Notes: generated by a model from the letters alone, not told the origin. DNA of 64,000 nucleotides from Lamellibrachia columna (GCA_963662155.1 OY759261.1:35935022-35999021), one strand, 5' to 3'; positions 35,113 to 45,842 are shown, counted from the first letter of the stretch. Numbers and translations are program-made.

Positions 35113-35172
35113 ACTGTGTCTATCGCCCTTATCAGATATCTGTCAATTCTATTTTTAAACATATTCACGCTA

Positions 35173-35868
35173 CAGTAGTACCTGCCTTCAACGGACCCTC
35201 CGATGAGCGGACACCTGCTATGTCGGGACACTTTCTCAATGTACGGACTGTTTTACCATGGTAATGTCCCTCTGATGAGGGGACACCTGGTTAACGCGGA
35301 CAGCGGACAGGATATTTTGGTTTTCTGTCCCTTCTAAGGCGGACAGTAATAATTATTTTCGTGATTTTTTCTCAAAATATTTTATTCCCAAAATGGCGAC
35401 GGACAAACAGCACGGTGTGTAGTGGGAAAAACAATGTTCTATCGCGGATTTGGACATAAGGCTGTTGGTCGTGGACCCCGATTTTCTGCCGCCAGGGGAA
35501 ATGCCAAATGGGCCTGCTTAAACCTACTTAGAATTGCTTTGATAATTCTCAAGAAATTGGTGAACAATGTCAATGAACGAGTGTCAACCTGTTGTTTGTT
35601 TGACGCTGCCGCCGACATCAATCGCTGATGTTGGCTTCGCTTAGGCGGATTGAAAAAGCAATCGAGATTCACAAATACACCTCGCATAAGAATCAGATAA
35701 ACAGTATGTACCTCAGTTATATCCTTACTGTACAGCCTGTTTATGTATTATTAAGTTAATTGATAACATCCGTCATCCGCACATATGTCTGTCCAATGAG
35801 GGGACACCTGCCATGTAGGGACACTTTTGCTTGGATATAGAAGTGTCCGTTCAAGGCAGGTACTACTG
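35173..35868. mobile_element. Tigger/pogo-like non-autonomous element
   Basis: The ends are CAGTAGTACCTGCCTT...AAGGCAGGTACTACTG (about 25 bp, one mismatch) between TA dinucleotides (35171-35172, 35869-35870). The subterminal GCGGACA/GGGGACACCTG repeats are typical of pogo/Tigger relatives. The short frames inside (35422-35687) do not resemble a transposase. Confidence 0.85.
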
Positions 35869-35869
35869 T

Positions 35870-36530
35870 ACTAGCATTAACACAATCATTTGGCGGTTTG
35901 TTCCATTCATTTATCACCCTCTGTGAGAAAGAATACTTTCTCATGTCCAACCTACACTGCTCCTTAGCTAAGTCTGCTTTGTGTCCTCTGGTTCTACTGC
36001 CTTCTTTAAATTTGAAAAACATTCCTATCAACATCCTCATAACCGTTCACTATTTTAAACACTTCTATTTGGTCTCCTTTTAGTCTCCTGGTCTCTGTCA
36101 AACCATATTGTAATAAGCGGCTTTCATAACTAATGCCTCTCAATTCTGGAATCATTTTAGTTGGTCTTCGTTATATTCTTTCTAGTTTGTCTGTGTCCTA
36201 CTTATGATACGGCCTCCATGCTTGTATACAGTATTCCAAATGTGGTCAAACTATTGCTTTGTACAGGGGTACAATTAGCTGTTTCTCCTTATACGTGATA
36301 GTTCTTCTAATTAGCCCTAGAATTTGTTTTCCTTTCGAAGCAGCAATCCCACATTGCTCTGAAACTTTCATGTCAGCACTAAATGTAACTCCTAAGTCCT
36401 TGTCTTGCATGGTTCTACCTGGTACAGCATCCCCTATTTTATATTCTTCGTCCATGTTTCCCTGTCCTATGTGTATGCATTTACACTTATTATCTTTCAT
36501 CTTCTTAATTTTCTTTGCTCTCATTTAAGG
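35870..36530 (-). pseudogene. CR1 LINE: RT thumb and C-terminal region
   Basis: The minus strand has NKCKCIHIGQGN, KDLGVTFSADMKVSEQC, KGKQILGLIRRTITYK and PLYKAIV (36246-36524). Then, frameshifted, come ELRGISYESRLLQYGL and RRLKGDQIEVFKI, followed by RTRGHKADLAKEQCRLDMRK and FSQRVINEWN (35870-36040). These are the CR1 thumb and C-terminal signatures. The polymerase palm with its YADD is absent between 36530 and 36658, a deletion of several hundred bases. Confidence 0.85.
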
Positions 36531-36657
36531 AGTTACAAATAACTGCCCTAAATGTTCTGATTTATCGCCCTCAAATTTAGTAACTGGAACTGGAAGTTAG
36601 CTGATATTTTTTTGTTCAAAAGTTCTTTTGGATTTTGTAATTTCAGTTGTAGCTAGG

Positions 36658-38610
36658 TTAACTGCCGCTTTGTAGTTTGTGTGAAGTGCCTCTTTGTAGT
36701 TTGTGTAGTCTTCTACATTTCCCCCCACAACATCTGTTTGTGAGCAATTTTTCTGATAGCCTCTTTAGATAGGTGTTTCTTCCGGGACCTTTTCCCTTGT
36801 TTTCGTAATGGAAAAAATTTCTCAATAATGCCCTCAATCTCATATTTTAAACAAGCCCCGCATTCTGTTGCCGTCTTGTTCTTCAGCAAGTTATTCCAAT
36901 CTAGATTTGCTAGATATGTTCTCATCTCTTTATATTTGCCTTTGTTGAAGTTCCTTTGTTAAAGTTCCTCCTCCATTGTTTTTTATATGTAGTCCCTGCA
37001 TTTACTTTTATATTAAAATTGATCTGGTTATGGTCACTGGAACCCAAAAGTTTGTGTACTTTAACATTGTCAACTAATTCATTTTGAGAAGACAAAATTA
37101 AATCTAACACATTCCCATCCCTGGTTGGTTCCAAGACATGTTGAGTAAGGAAACAATCCTGTGTTAGAAGTAGGAACTGAAGGTCGTCACCCCCAGCACT
37201 CTCTAGTGATTTCCATTGTATATGGTTATGGTTAAAATCACCCATTATAACATTCCCCCTTGCTCACCTCCCTTATCGTCTTTTGTAATTTTATATCTTC
37301 CTCTTGTCTTATGTCAGGGGTGAGATTTAGCAAGTCATGGAAAGTAGCCAGTCGGGCTACCAACATTGCATGCAAAGTGAAGTAGCCCGACAGCTTCTCA
37401 GGTAGCCCACATGCTAATCAATACTTGATGATAGAAAGTAACTACTTTGAAGATAGAATGTATGAAAGACATAAGCAACATTTACAAAAATACCGTTTTG
37501 AAAAATTTATTTTCAAGACAGGATCAATACAATGTAATACATAATACTGAATAAAATACAGTATACAATTGTACACATGTGACAGATTGTTTTGTTTTCA
37601 TAACATGGAACACCAACAGTCTACGCGTCACAGGACATTAGGTCCTGTCTCACAGCGTCACAGGACATCAGGTCCTGTGCACTTAGGCAAAGTCAATCAC
37701 CATACATTTTTTTCTATCTGGCTGTTGCTGTTGTATAGCTCAATAGATGCGCGGACCATGTGGATATATATGCCAGCCTAGAGAAACTTTAACCAGGTTC
37801 CCGATTAATTCACCAGAAGCGCTCTGCGCACCATGTGGATATATTATATAAAACTGGTGCCACACGGCGCCAAGACTATTAACATGACCGGTTATTATTT
37901 CAGTGTAGAATGACCATTCAGTTACATGTTGAGCGTCGATGTGGTTGATTAAAAATACAATGAATGCTCCCTATTGATATCGCTTCGGCTACGGTTTGGC
38001 AACATTTCTTGCAATGTCAAACGTGTCACAAACACACGATTTATGGTTAACATAAATGCTATATAGCCAGGACAACACTTCTGAGATGTTTATTAAAATT
38101 CCGTTTATTTTTGCTGCGTCTAAAATATTGCACCTCCGTAAATATTTCGAGTCGCCATGCAGGCCACTGTAGTCAAAAATTTAAGTCGCCCGAAGCCATT
38201 TTTGGGCGCCATTGGCGACCGGGCGACCGCTAAATCTCACCCCTGTTATGTTAGGACTATGATAAACTACTATTGTTAATGTTGAGTTCTTGGTAACTAT
38301 GTTACACCAAATTGCTTACTCACAATCTGCTTCACTTTTCAGTGCTATTTCATATGCTGGGATAAATTCTTTAATATATAAAATTACTCCACCTCCCCTT
38401 CTTTCTCGTCTATCCTTCCTAAACATCAGATAGCCTGTCAGTGCTAACTCAGCATCTATTATATCTTTATTTGTCCATGATTCTGTGATACCTATCACGT
38501 GAGGGTCAATATCTGCTACCATAATGTCTAACTCACTTTTTTTATTTACTATGCTCCTGGCATTTAAGCATACACATTTAAGTTCATTTTCTGAAATTAT
38601 TGGTGAACAT
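36658..38610 (-). pseudogene. CR1 LINE: ORF2 endonuclease and linker, interrupted
   Basis: Upstream half (38246-38610): CLNARSIVNKKSELDIMVAD, PHVIGITESWTNKDIIDAEL, RRGGGVILYIKEFIPAYEIA. Downstream half (36922-37260): MGDFNHNHIQWKSLES, LEPTRDGNVLDLILSSQNE, LLGSSDHNQINFNI. NARS, ITESW, GDFN and SDHN are the catalytic blocks of APE-type endonucleases. The hAT-like element at 37315-38245 separates the halves. The linker (36658-36925) has RTYLANLDWNNLL and KFFPLRKQGKR. Catalytic residues are intact on both sides, so the insertion is the main lesion of this domain. Confidence 0.85.
37315..38245. mobile_element. hAT-like element with 6-bp target duplication, copy 1
   Basis: The terminal inverted repeats are CAGGGGTGAGATTTAGC and its complement, and the flanking duplication is TTATGT (37309-37314, 38246-38251). 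931 bp, no transposase. The interior has CACAGGAC...GTCCTGTG hairpins. A second copy is at 40698-43649. Confidence 0.9.
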
Positions 38611-38659
38611 TTCTTTGGATGTGTATTTGTAGTAGTACTCCTTTGAGTTTTCTCTGTCA

Positions 38660-39480
38660 GTTCCCCCTGCGCATCTAGTTTAAATAATTTATGGTACCTG
38701 TGCCCTCGTCGACAACCCTGACAAACTCACACCCAACTCCCAACTCACACCCTTCCCTGTCAGATGAAGTCCATCTCTCATGAAAAAGTAATCTCTTCCC
38801 ACAAAGTTTAACCACATGTCTACGAAGCCTATTCCCTCCTCCATACATACCTTCTGTACTTGTGTGTTGGTCGCCATCCTCCTACAGTTCCTATACTCCT
38901 CACCCCTGCCTCCCATTACTGGTAATATCCCCAACAATACAATCTGTCCAATTCGTGCCTCTTTAAGTGTCTTGATCAACCTCCTGTACTTACCAACGAT
39001 GGCCGATGTACCCTCCTCGGCATTGTTCGTTCCCACATGCACGAGAACAGCACCTCCCGTGACCTGTCCTGCCTTCTCTGCTACATCCTCTATTTTTGAC
39101 CCTGGTAGGCATACAGTTATGTCATCTCCTCTGTTTACAATTTTGTCCACTTTCTTAATGATGGAATCCCCCCATAAATACCCGGGCTTTCCTCGCCTTC
39201 CCCTGTGATACTATGTCAGCAAAGCTCCTTTCCTGCCGCAGACTATGCCCCCTTTCTCTTCTATCATTAACCTCTACTGTCGTACCACCTGGCAATCCCT
39301 CTCCACTCACCCGTTTACCTTTCTTTTGTTGCATACTCTGCCTCCTGTCATCTTTCTACTTCTGATTCACAGTCTTCTCCTTTTCTCTGCTCTTGTTATC
39401 CCCGACCATCGTACCACCTGACAGTCCCTCTCCACTCACCCGGTTATCTTCCTTTTGTTGCACTGCCAGCATAACAACAG
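38660..39480 (-). pseudogene. CR1 LINE: ORF1 with esterase (SGNH-like) domain
   Basis: The minus strand has RQERSFADIVSQGKARKARV, then after a frameshift DKIVNRGDDITVCLPGSKIE, GGAVLVHVGTNNAEEGTS, VLLGILPVMGGRGEEYRNC, FVDMWLNFVGR, and FFMRDGLHLTGKGVSWEL. HVGTNN and RDGLHLT-x-G are the GxxN and DxxH blocks of the SGNH hydrolase-like domain known from CR1 ORF1. A Ser/Gly-rich hydrophilic N-terminus (SGEGLPGGT repeated, KKGKRV) precedes it at 39200-39480. The frame 38689-39150 is open; a frameshift near 39160 cuts it from its start. Confidence 0.85.
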
Positions 39481-39808
39481 GACCAACTTGAAGAGTCAGA
39501 AATGTAATTAAATAAAATTAAATAAAACTGCTCATTTAGACGTGTGGAATCAGTCGGAAAATCTTTAAATATTTATGCCTAACAAGGTGTCTAAATGCAC
39601 ATAAGCCCACGAAGCTCATGTCCCCAAACGGACTGTTTTGAGTAAAGTAAACAGATTTTATGCATATAGATTTTGTTACGCTGGCAGTGCTCAGGCAATT
39701 CATTCTGTCGTTTGTTCACTTGCCTTCAAAGCCCTTTAGTAATACTTTATCGCCTTTCAACTTTTACTTAGAAGCTTTGTTTTAAGAAAGCCTATATATT
39801 TATTGCAG

Positions 39809-40341
39809 ATCTATCTTCAGAGTTTACTGACTTTGAGAATGACTACAATCCCTTTTGAAGTGACAGTGAACCAGATCTGTCTTCAGAGTTGACTGACTTT
39901 GAGAATGACTACAATCCCTTTTGAAGTGACAGTGAACCAGGTCTATCTTCAGAGTTGACTGACTTTGAGAATGACTACAATCCCTTTTGAAGTGACAGTG
40001 AACCAGATCTATCTTCAGAGTTGACTGACTTTGAGAATGACTACAATCCCTTTTCAAGTGACAGTGAACCAGGTCTATCTTCAGAGTTGACTGACTTTGA
40101 GAATGACTACAATCCCTTTTCAAGTGACAGTGAACCAGATCTATCTTCAGAGTTGACTGACTTTGAGAATGACTACAATCCCTTTTCAAGTGTCAGTGAA
40201 CCAGGTCTATCTTCAGAGTTGACTGACTTTGAGAATGACTACAATCCCTTTTGAAGTGACAGTGAACCAGGTCTATCTTCAGAGTTGACTGACTTTGAGA
40301 ATGACTACAATCCTTTTTCAAGTGACAGTGAACCAGATATT
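39809..40341 (+). pseudogene. Repeat-built exon, eight 66-bp (22-codon) units
   Basis: The stretch is exactly 533 bases between acceptor TTTATTGCAG and donor GTAAGT. It consists of eight 66-bp units encoding DLSSELTDFENDYNPF followed by SSDSEP. Unit length is a multiple of 3 and both splice sites fit one frame (entry phase 1, exit phase 0), so it looks like a true acidic repeat exon. In units 1, 2, 3 and 7 the first Ser codon TCA is TGA (39856, 39922, 39988, 40252), and in units 4, 5, 6 and 8 it is TCA. With TGA as stop the exon is dead. Acidic SDSE-rich repeats occur near the N-terminus of many transposases, but I do not recognise the protein. Confidence 0.5.
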
Positions 40342-40376
40342 GTAAGTGTTGAATGCCAAATTTAATTAATAAGCTT

Positions 40377-40490
40377 AACACAATGGCTAGACTGCACTTA
40401 ATACAATGGCCATGCTGCACTTAATACAATGGCCAGACTGCACTTAATACAATGGCCATACTACACTTAATACAATAGCCATACTACACT
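40377..40490. repeat. About 23-bp tandem repeat, 5 copies
   Basis: The unit is CTTAATACAATGGCCATGCTGCA with variants AGACTGCA and ATACTACA. Confidence 0.85.
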
Positions 40491-41880
40491 TTGTTCTGGA
40501 TGGCAATCTTGTTAAACATCCTAGGGTTTTATAGCTTTTGAAACACGAAATAAAAATGTAAATACAGTAAGTCAGTCCTATTAAACTACATCACACACAT
40601 CACAAGTGATAACTTTATTGCAAATATGTCTAAGATTCACTGCCATTTGCGATTCCTAATTTGAGCATTCACTATGGCCAAATGTAGAGCACTGAAGCAG
40701 GGGTGAGATTTAGCAAGTCATGGAAGGTAGCCAGTCGGGCTACCAACCTTGCAAAGTGAAGTAGCCCGATAGCTTCTTAGGTAGCCCACTTGCTAATCAA
40801 TACTTTGATGATAGAAAGTAAATACTTTGAAGATAAAATGTATGAACGACATCAACGACAAATAAAAAACAACAAAAACAAACAGTTTTGAAACATTTAT
40901 TTTCAAGGCAGGATCAATTGAATGTGATACATAATACTGAATAAAATACAGTAAACAATAATTATACACAGGTTTTTTTTCATAACATGGTACACCAACA
41001 GTCTACGCGAAAAGTCTCCAAGCGTCACAGGACCTGATGTCCTGTGAACTGAACAGTTTTGCAGATTTTTTACTGGACCTCATTTTACCCTAGCCTAGAG
41101 AAACTTTAACCAGGTTCCCGATTAATTCACCAGAAGTGCTCCACGCACCATAGAGATAATTAAATCTAACTATAATCGAGATAGCGTATGTTTTTATGTA
41201 TGTATGTTTATATGTGGTTATGTTCACGTTTTCCTCCTAGACGGCTTGTATCTCGTCCTCGGGTACCAAACTTTCAGGGATTAATCTACGACCCCACTAA
41301 TGAAACGTAACGCCTTTATTTTTTTTCGAAATACCCCATATATCAAGGGTTCTTAGTGGTTTTTATGGTAAATCAAATGTTAGCTGCATAAAACGTTAAC
41401 TTCCAACAATCGCAGAAACTACACGCACCACGGCAAATACTTAGGTACGTAAATCGTTTGAGAGTATGTAGCGCCATTTGGGTGGTTTATATTATTATAG
41501 TAGAAAGCACACACCCACGTATTTTTACACAATAAAAAGACAGTAGAAAGCAGATATTCTACTATTCTACAACCAACACAAGTATCTATGCCCCGTGGGT
41601 CTAAATTCACGCGACCTTCTACATTTTGAACATGCAATGAGTATTGCATCACGTGTGTGACGCGGTTGTTTCTGGTAATACGTTGAAGCGTATTGATGGC
41701 ATATTGGCCTGAGGCATTTGGTAAACATTGCTACCATGACTGTCACGTATAAACTACCACGTAATCCCATCCTGGGGACAGGCATTTTTTCTAGTATATA
41801 TAAAAGTGGCGCCACGCGACACCAAGACTATTAACATGACCGGTTATTATTTCAATGTAGAACAGGGTTGCTTGATTTAA

Positions 41881-42952
41881 CCATTTCAGTACGACAGGCC
41901 AGTATACCGGCCTCGCGGTGTGTGACGCTACAGTACGACAGGCCGGTATACCGGCATTGGCTACGTTCACCATTTAAATCACTTTTACTCGTAATTATCC
42001 ACTAAATTGAGCCACTTGTTATATACAGTTATCACGGCGAATGAATTAGCTATTCGGTAGCAGCAATCGTTTATTATCGCTGAATATAATTTTACGGAGA
42101 TTTTCGCGGTTTTTAGTGATGGATTATCAAAATCTGCTATGGCCGCAATGGCGGACGGCTTTACTTCAACTGGCTGTTTACCGCCGTATGTTTTGGACGG
42201 ATTATTTGATAGTTTTAGCGACAAATCTTTGTCGGATGCTGACGATCGAAACAACAATGATGTTAGCGAACTTAGCGACCGAGTCGGTAGCAAAACGGAT
42301 ACTGACAGCGGGAGTATTTTTGATGGCTACTCGGACGTCAGTGATGATGAATGTGACGGTGTAAACGCTGAGGATGAGCTGTGCACTGAACTATCAATGC
42401 TGGATGATGCGTTGTTTAATTTTTGTTAGAAGAAAAAGGTGTCTGATAATCGGTCAAAATGCAAAGTTTGATTGGAATCGGTCCAGTAGCAGTGAATGTG
42501 TTAGCAAATATACAAATGAACACTTCTGTCATATATGTTTAAAATACAGATATATAACTTGTTTTTCCTTTCTCATACTCCACAAAATTTACTTTATACT
42601 GTATTTTATATCATAGTACACTCCTGTAGCGTGATCAACATGAGTAGTTTACATTAAATATGTACATTGTCATTGCCATTGGCATACAACTGCGTTCAGC
42701 AACCGCAAAAACGTTGAAACCGTGGAGGCCATCTTGGATTGCTGGTTACCATGATGACGAAATGTAAAATGATATGGCTCATTTTACTCGCTGATTATCG
42801 TACTTTCAGAATATATTTAATATTCCTATTCATAAAATGCATTTTTGTTGCTGAAATCTGAACTTGAAGTGATGCAGTCAATTTTTTTGCATATTCACTG
42901 GGAATGCAGTATTCAGTGGTCACAGCAGATCAGGGCTGTAGTACTGAAATGG
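41881..42952 (+). mobile_element. Nested piggyBac-like element
   Basis: Terminal repeats CCATTTCAGTAC and complement (18 of 20 match when extended) between TTAA duplications (41877-41880, 42953-42956). Precise removal restores the hAT end ...TTGATTTAAATC, as in the other hAT copies. The left subterminal region has a duplicated CAGTACGACAGGCC-x-GTATACCGGC block. Confidence 0.88.
42139..42429 (+). pseudogene. Truncated piggyBac-type transposase N-terminus
   Basis: A 96-codon ORF starting MAAMADGFTS. It is strongly acidic (DKSLSDADDRNNNDVSELSD, SDVSDDECDGVNAEDELC) and then a stop. Acidic Ser/Asp-rich N-termini are usual for piggyBac transposases, and the position after the left TTAA end fits. 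The catalytic DDD core and the Cys-rich end are missing, so the element needs a transposase in trans. The family call depends on the element's ends, not on the ORF. Confidence 0.45.
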
Positions 42953-43715
42953 TTAAATCATTTGATTTAAATCATTGATTTAAATCATGATTTAAATCGC
43001 TCCAAATTTTTTTTTTTAAATCATTGATTTATGATTTTTTGGACTCCCAGTTGTTTTAATCGCTAATTTATATGAATTTAACACAAATAATTGTTTACAA
43101 GCATCGAGATCAACAAAGTTTTGTGTGTTTTTTAATACAAAAGCACAAAGTGCGCACACTTGTGTAGCTTTGTTGACACCAGATAGCCTGATAGTAAAAC
43201 ATTTTATGACATTGTGTATACGAGATTTTTAAAAAATCAAATAAATAAAAAAAATCAAATAAATAAAAACAAATCAAATTTTTTTGATTAAAAAAAAACC
43301 ATGATTTTTTTCAACCCTGATGTAGAATGACCGTTCAGGTACATGTTGAGCGTTGATGTGGTGGATTAAAAATACAATGAATTCTCCCTATTGATATCGC
43401 TTTGGCTACGGTTTGGCAACATTTCTTGCAATGTCAAACGTGTCACAAACGATTTATGTTTAACATATAGCCAAGACAACACTTCTGAGATGTTTATTAA
43501 CATTCCGTTTATTTTTGCTAGGTCTAAAATATTGCAGCTCCATAAATATTTCGAGTCGCCATGCGGGCTACTGTAGTCAAAAATTTAAGTCGCCCGAAGC
43601 CAGTTTTGGGCATCATTGGCGACCAGGCGACCGCTAAATCTCACCCCTGCTGAAGTGTAAATTGGTTGTCTTATTTAAACAAACTTTTGTACATGACATG
43701 GAACTTTACGCTACC

Positions 43716-44085
43716 TTTAATGCCAGGTCCTAATGTAAGTTTGTGTTCATTATTCTGCCAGGTCCTAATGTAAGTTTGTGTTCATTATTCTGCAGGTCAT
43801 AATGTAAGTTTGTGTTCATTATTCTGCAGGTCATAATGTAAGTTTGTGTTCATTATTCTGCAGGTCATAATGTAAGTTTGTGTTCATTATTCTGCCAGGT
43901 CCTAATGTAAGTTTGTGTTCATTATTCTGCAGGTCATAATGTAAGTTTGTGTTCATTATTCTGCCAGGTCCTAATGTAAGTTTGTGTTCATTATTCTGCA
44001 GGTCATAATGTAAGTTTGTGTTCATTATTCTGCAGGTCATAATGTAAGTTTGTGTTCATTATTCTGCCAGGTCCTAATGTAAGTT
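43716..44085. repeat. 34/35-bp minisatellite with splice-like motifs, about 11 copies
   Basis: The unit is CAGGTCCTAATGTAAGTTTG followed by TGTTCATTATTCTGC. Each unit has TTATTCTGCAG (acceptor-like) and, 8 bases on, GTAAGT (donor consensus). Confidence 0.93.
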
Positions 44086-44179
44086 TGTAATATCACTAGA
44101 AGTGAACCAACTGACACAATAAACAAAATAGACAAAGCCTAAGCCATCTCTTAAATTTATGTTTATCGATTCTGATATT

Positions 44180-44530
44180 CGTAAGCCTTTATTTCAGTGT
44201 TCTTGCAGGTTTGAAACCTGTTGGTGTTCACGAACACATGTTTGTGTCTCTTAATATTCCCAAGCCTTTATTTGAGTACTGATGAAGGTTCTAACCGTGT
44301 TGGTGTTTTAAGTTTGTGTCTTAATAATCCTAAACGTTTATTGGAGTACTGATGCAGGTTCTAATCATGTCAGTGTTTTAAGTTTGTGTCTTAATATACC
44401 TAAGCCTTTATTGGAGTGTTGTACTTGTTCGATTATTGTTCTTTTTCTGGAACATGTTATTTTTCCTAATATTTGTAAACCTTTACTGAAGTGTTGTGGC
44501 AGGTTCAATTCCTGTTGGTGTTCTGAATAA
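44180..44530. repeat. Degenerate repeat of about 77-100 bp, 4 copies
   Basis: Shared blocks AAGCCTTTATT-x-GAGT, GCAGGTTCTAA, TGTTGGTGTT and AAGTTTGTGTCTTAATA. The GCAGGTTCTAA...AAGTTTGTGT order resembles the preceding 35-bp unit, so it may be its older, longer relative. Confidence 0.65.
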
Positions 44531-44770
44531 CACACCTGGCTGGGCACACGTCGTAATTGGGTACACGTGGTAATTTGTTCATTCTCTCAAGACATCTTTA
44601 TTTTTACTACAGTGCAACACTTAAAAATAATATGTAGACTGAATCATTCTCTTAATCTGACATGAACCCTCCAAATTTATATCCATGTATTTTCCATGGT
44701 ACTCCTGTTTTTTTTTAAACAGTGGAAGTAATGTTGCATTCTTCCATGGAATATTTGGTCACAGTCTGAT

Positions 44771-44772
<2 letters not shown>

Positions 44773-44846
<74 letters not shown>

Positions 44847-44848
44847 CA
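44773..44848. repeat. (CGCA)n microsatellite
   Basis: About 19 tetranucleotide copies. Confidence 0.95.
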
Positions 44849-45004
44849 CACCTCAGAGCCATAGAGCAACACACTATTCACAGTGGTATTGAACATTGGG
44901 TCTTATTTCGTATTGATACGGATGTTGAATTCTGCCCTGTATTTAAGGTGATGAATGCGTGTCTGGCCTTTCCAATATTAGGTATTTTACATTTGACTTC
45001 TTTA

Positions 45005-45278
45005 TCTGTTCCTCCTTTGTCTGTCACCCCATATAACTCCTTTGTCTGTCACTCCATATAACTCCTTTGTCTGTCACCCCATATAACTCCTTTGTCTGTC
45101 ACTCCATATAACTCCTTTGTATGTTACCCCATATAACTCCATTGTCTGTCCCACCATATAACTCCTTTGTCTGTAACCCCATATAACTCATTTGTCTGTC
45201 ACCCCATATAACTCCCTTGTCTGTCACTCCCTATAACTCCTTTGTCTTTCACCCCATATAACTCCTTTATCTGTCACT
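45005..45278. repeat. 25-bp minisatellite, about 11 copies
   Basis: The unit is TCCTTTGTCTGTCACCCCATATAAC in two pieces (TCCTTTGTCTGTCACC and CCATATAAC). The last copy runs straight into the LINE reverse transcriptase at 45279. Confidence 0.93.
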
Positions 45279-45790
45279 CGACCTTTCCAAAGCATTCGAA
45301 CCACTAGATCATACAGTGATATTACAACAATTACTATATTATGGCGTAAAGGGAGTACCTTAAAGTTTAAAAAGAAATTACCTAACACATATAAAACAGT
45401 ATGTGGAAATAGAGGATGCCAAATCAGAAATGCAAACTATTTCAACAGTCGTAACTCAAGGTTCGATTTTAGGCCCACTATTGTATATTATATACATTAA
45501 ATGCAATTACTTTGTCAAGGCCAGTGAACAGTTCTATTTTATAATGTATGCCGACGATACCACTCACTCAAGCATACTAGATTCATTTCCCCACATGTGA
45601 ACAAAATGGAAATGCAGAAATTTTTATTAATATAGGACTGAACAAAGTTAGCGAATGGCTAAAACTAAAGAAATTGTGTCTCAACATTAACAGAACAACG
45701 CATATTATGATTTTCAAAACAACCAGAAGAAAAGTTGTGACTTCCCTTTACTAAAAATAGATAACATAACTACTGAACGAGTGTTTGAAT
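45279..45790 (+). pseudogene. LINE reverse-transcriptase fragment
   Basis: The plus strand reads DLSKAFEPLDH, LLYYGVKGV, then YVEIEDAKSEMQTISTVVTQ with GSILGPLLYIIYIK (the PQG lost), MYADDTTHSS, and after frameshifts LSE-WLKLKKLCLNIN-x-T and IMIFKTT. Palm, YADD and thumb follow in the usual LINE order (jockey/CR1 type). It starts abruptly at the end of the 25-bp array and dies in an AT microsatellite. Several frameshifts. Confidence 0.8.
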
Positions 45791-45842
45791 TAACATATAT
45801 ATATATGATACAACCAAAAGCCCTCTAGGTCAAAAGCCCTCA

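Larger units (their letters stand above)
35113..39480 (-). mobile_element. CR1-type LINE, long copy split by two DNA elements
   Basis: On the minus strand, from 39480 down, the order is ORF1 with an esterase-type domain, endonuclease, linker, reverse-transcriptase remnant and C-terminus (VNMFKNRIDRYL at about 35120-35160). A hAT-like element (37315-38245) lies in the endonuclease and a Tigger-like element (35173-35868) in the C-terminus. Removing both gives one nearly continuous element that lacks most of the RT palm. It carries the most complete set of LINE domains here and is the source family of fragments at 17765, 18530, 22530, 57237 and 63480. Confidence 0.85.
41863..43319. mobile_element. 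Nested hAT-type element, copy 2
   Basis: CAGGGTTG...CAACCCTG with a perfect 8-bp duplication ATGTAGAA (41855-41862, 43320-43327). Same family as 31586-32424, in opposite orientation. It lies inside the 40698 element and itself contains a TTAA element. Confidence 0.92.
40698..43649. mobile_element. hAT-like element with 6-bp target duplication, copy 2 (host of nested elements)
   Basis: Same termini as the copy at 37315 and its own 6-bp duplication CTGAAG (40692-40697, 43650-43655). Shared interior: TACACCAACAGTCTACGCG, GAAACTTTAACCAGGTTCCC, AAGACTATTAACATGACCGG, and the end CGAAGCCA...GACCGCTAAATC. It is longer than copy 1 because of a private segment at about 41150-41800 and a nested hAT element at 41863-43319. 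Confidence 0.9.

Noticed and set aside
39809..40341. Selenoprotein with TGA-encoded selenocysteine
   Set aside because: TGA replaces a Ser codon in only half of the identical repeats, and I see no convincing SECIS-like structure nearby; mutation spread is simpler.
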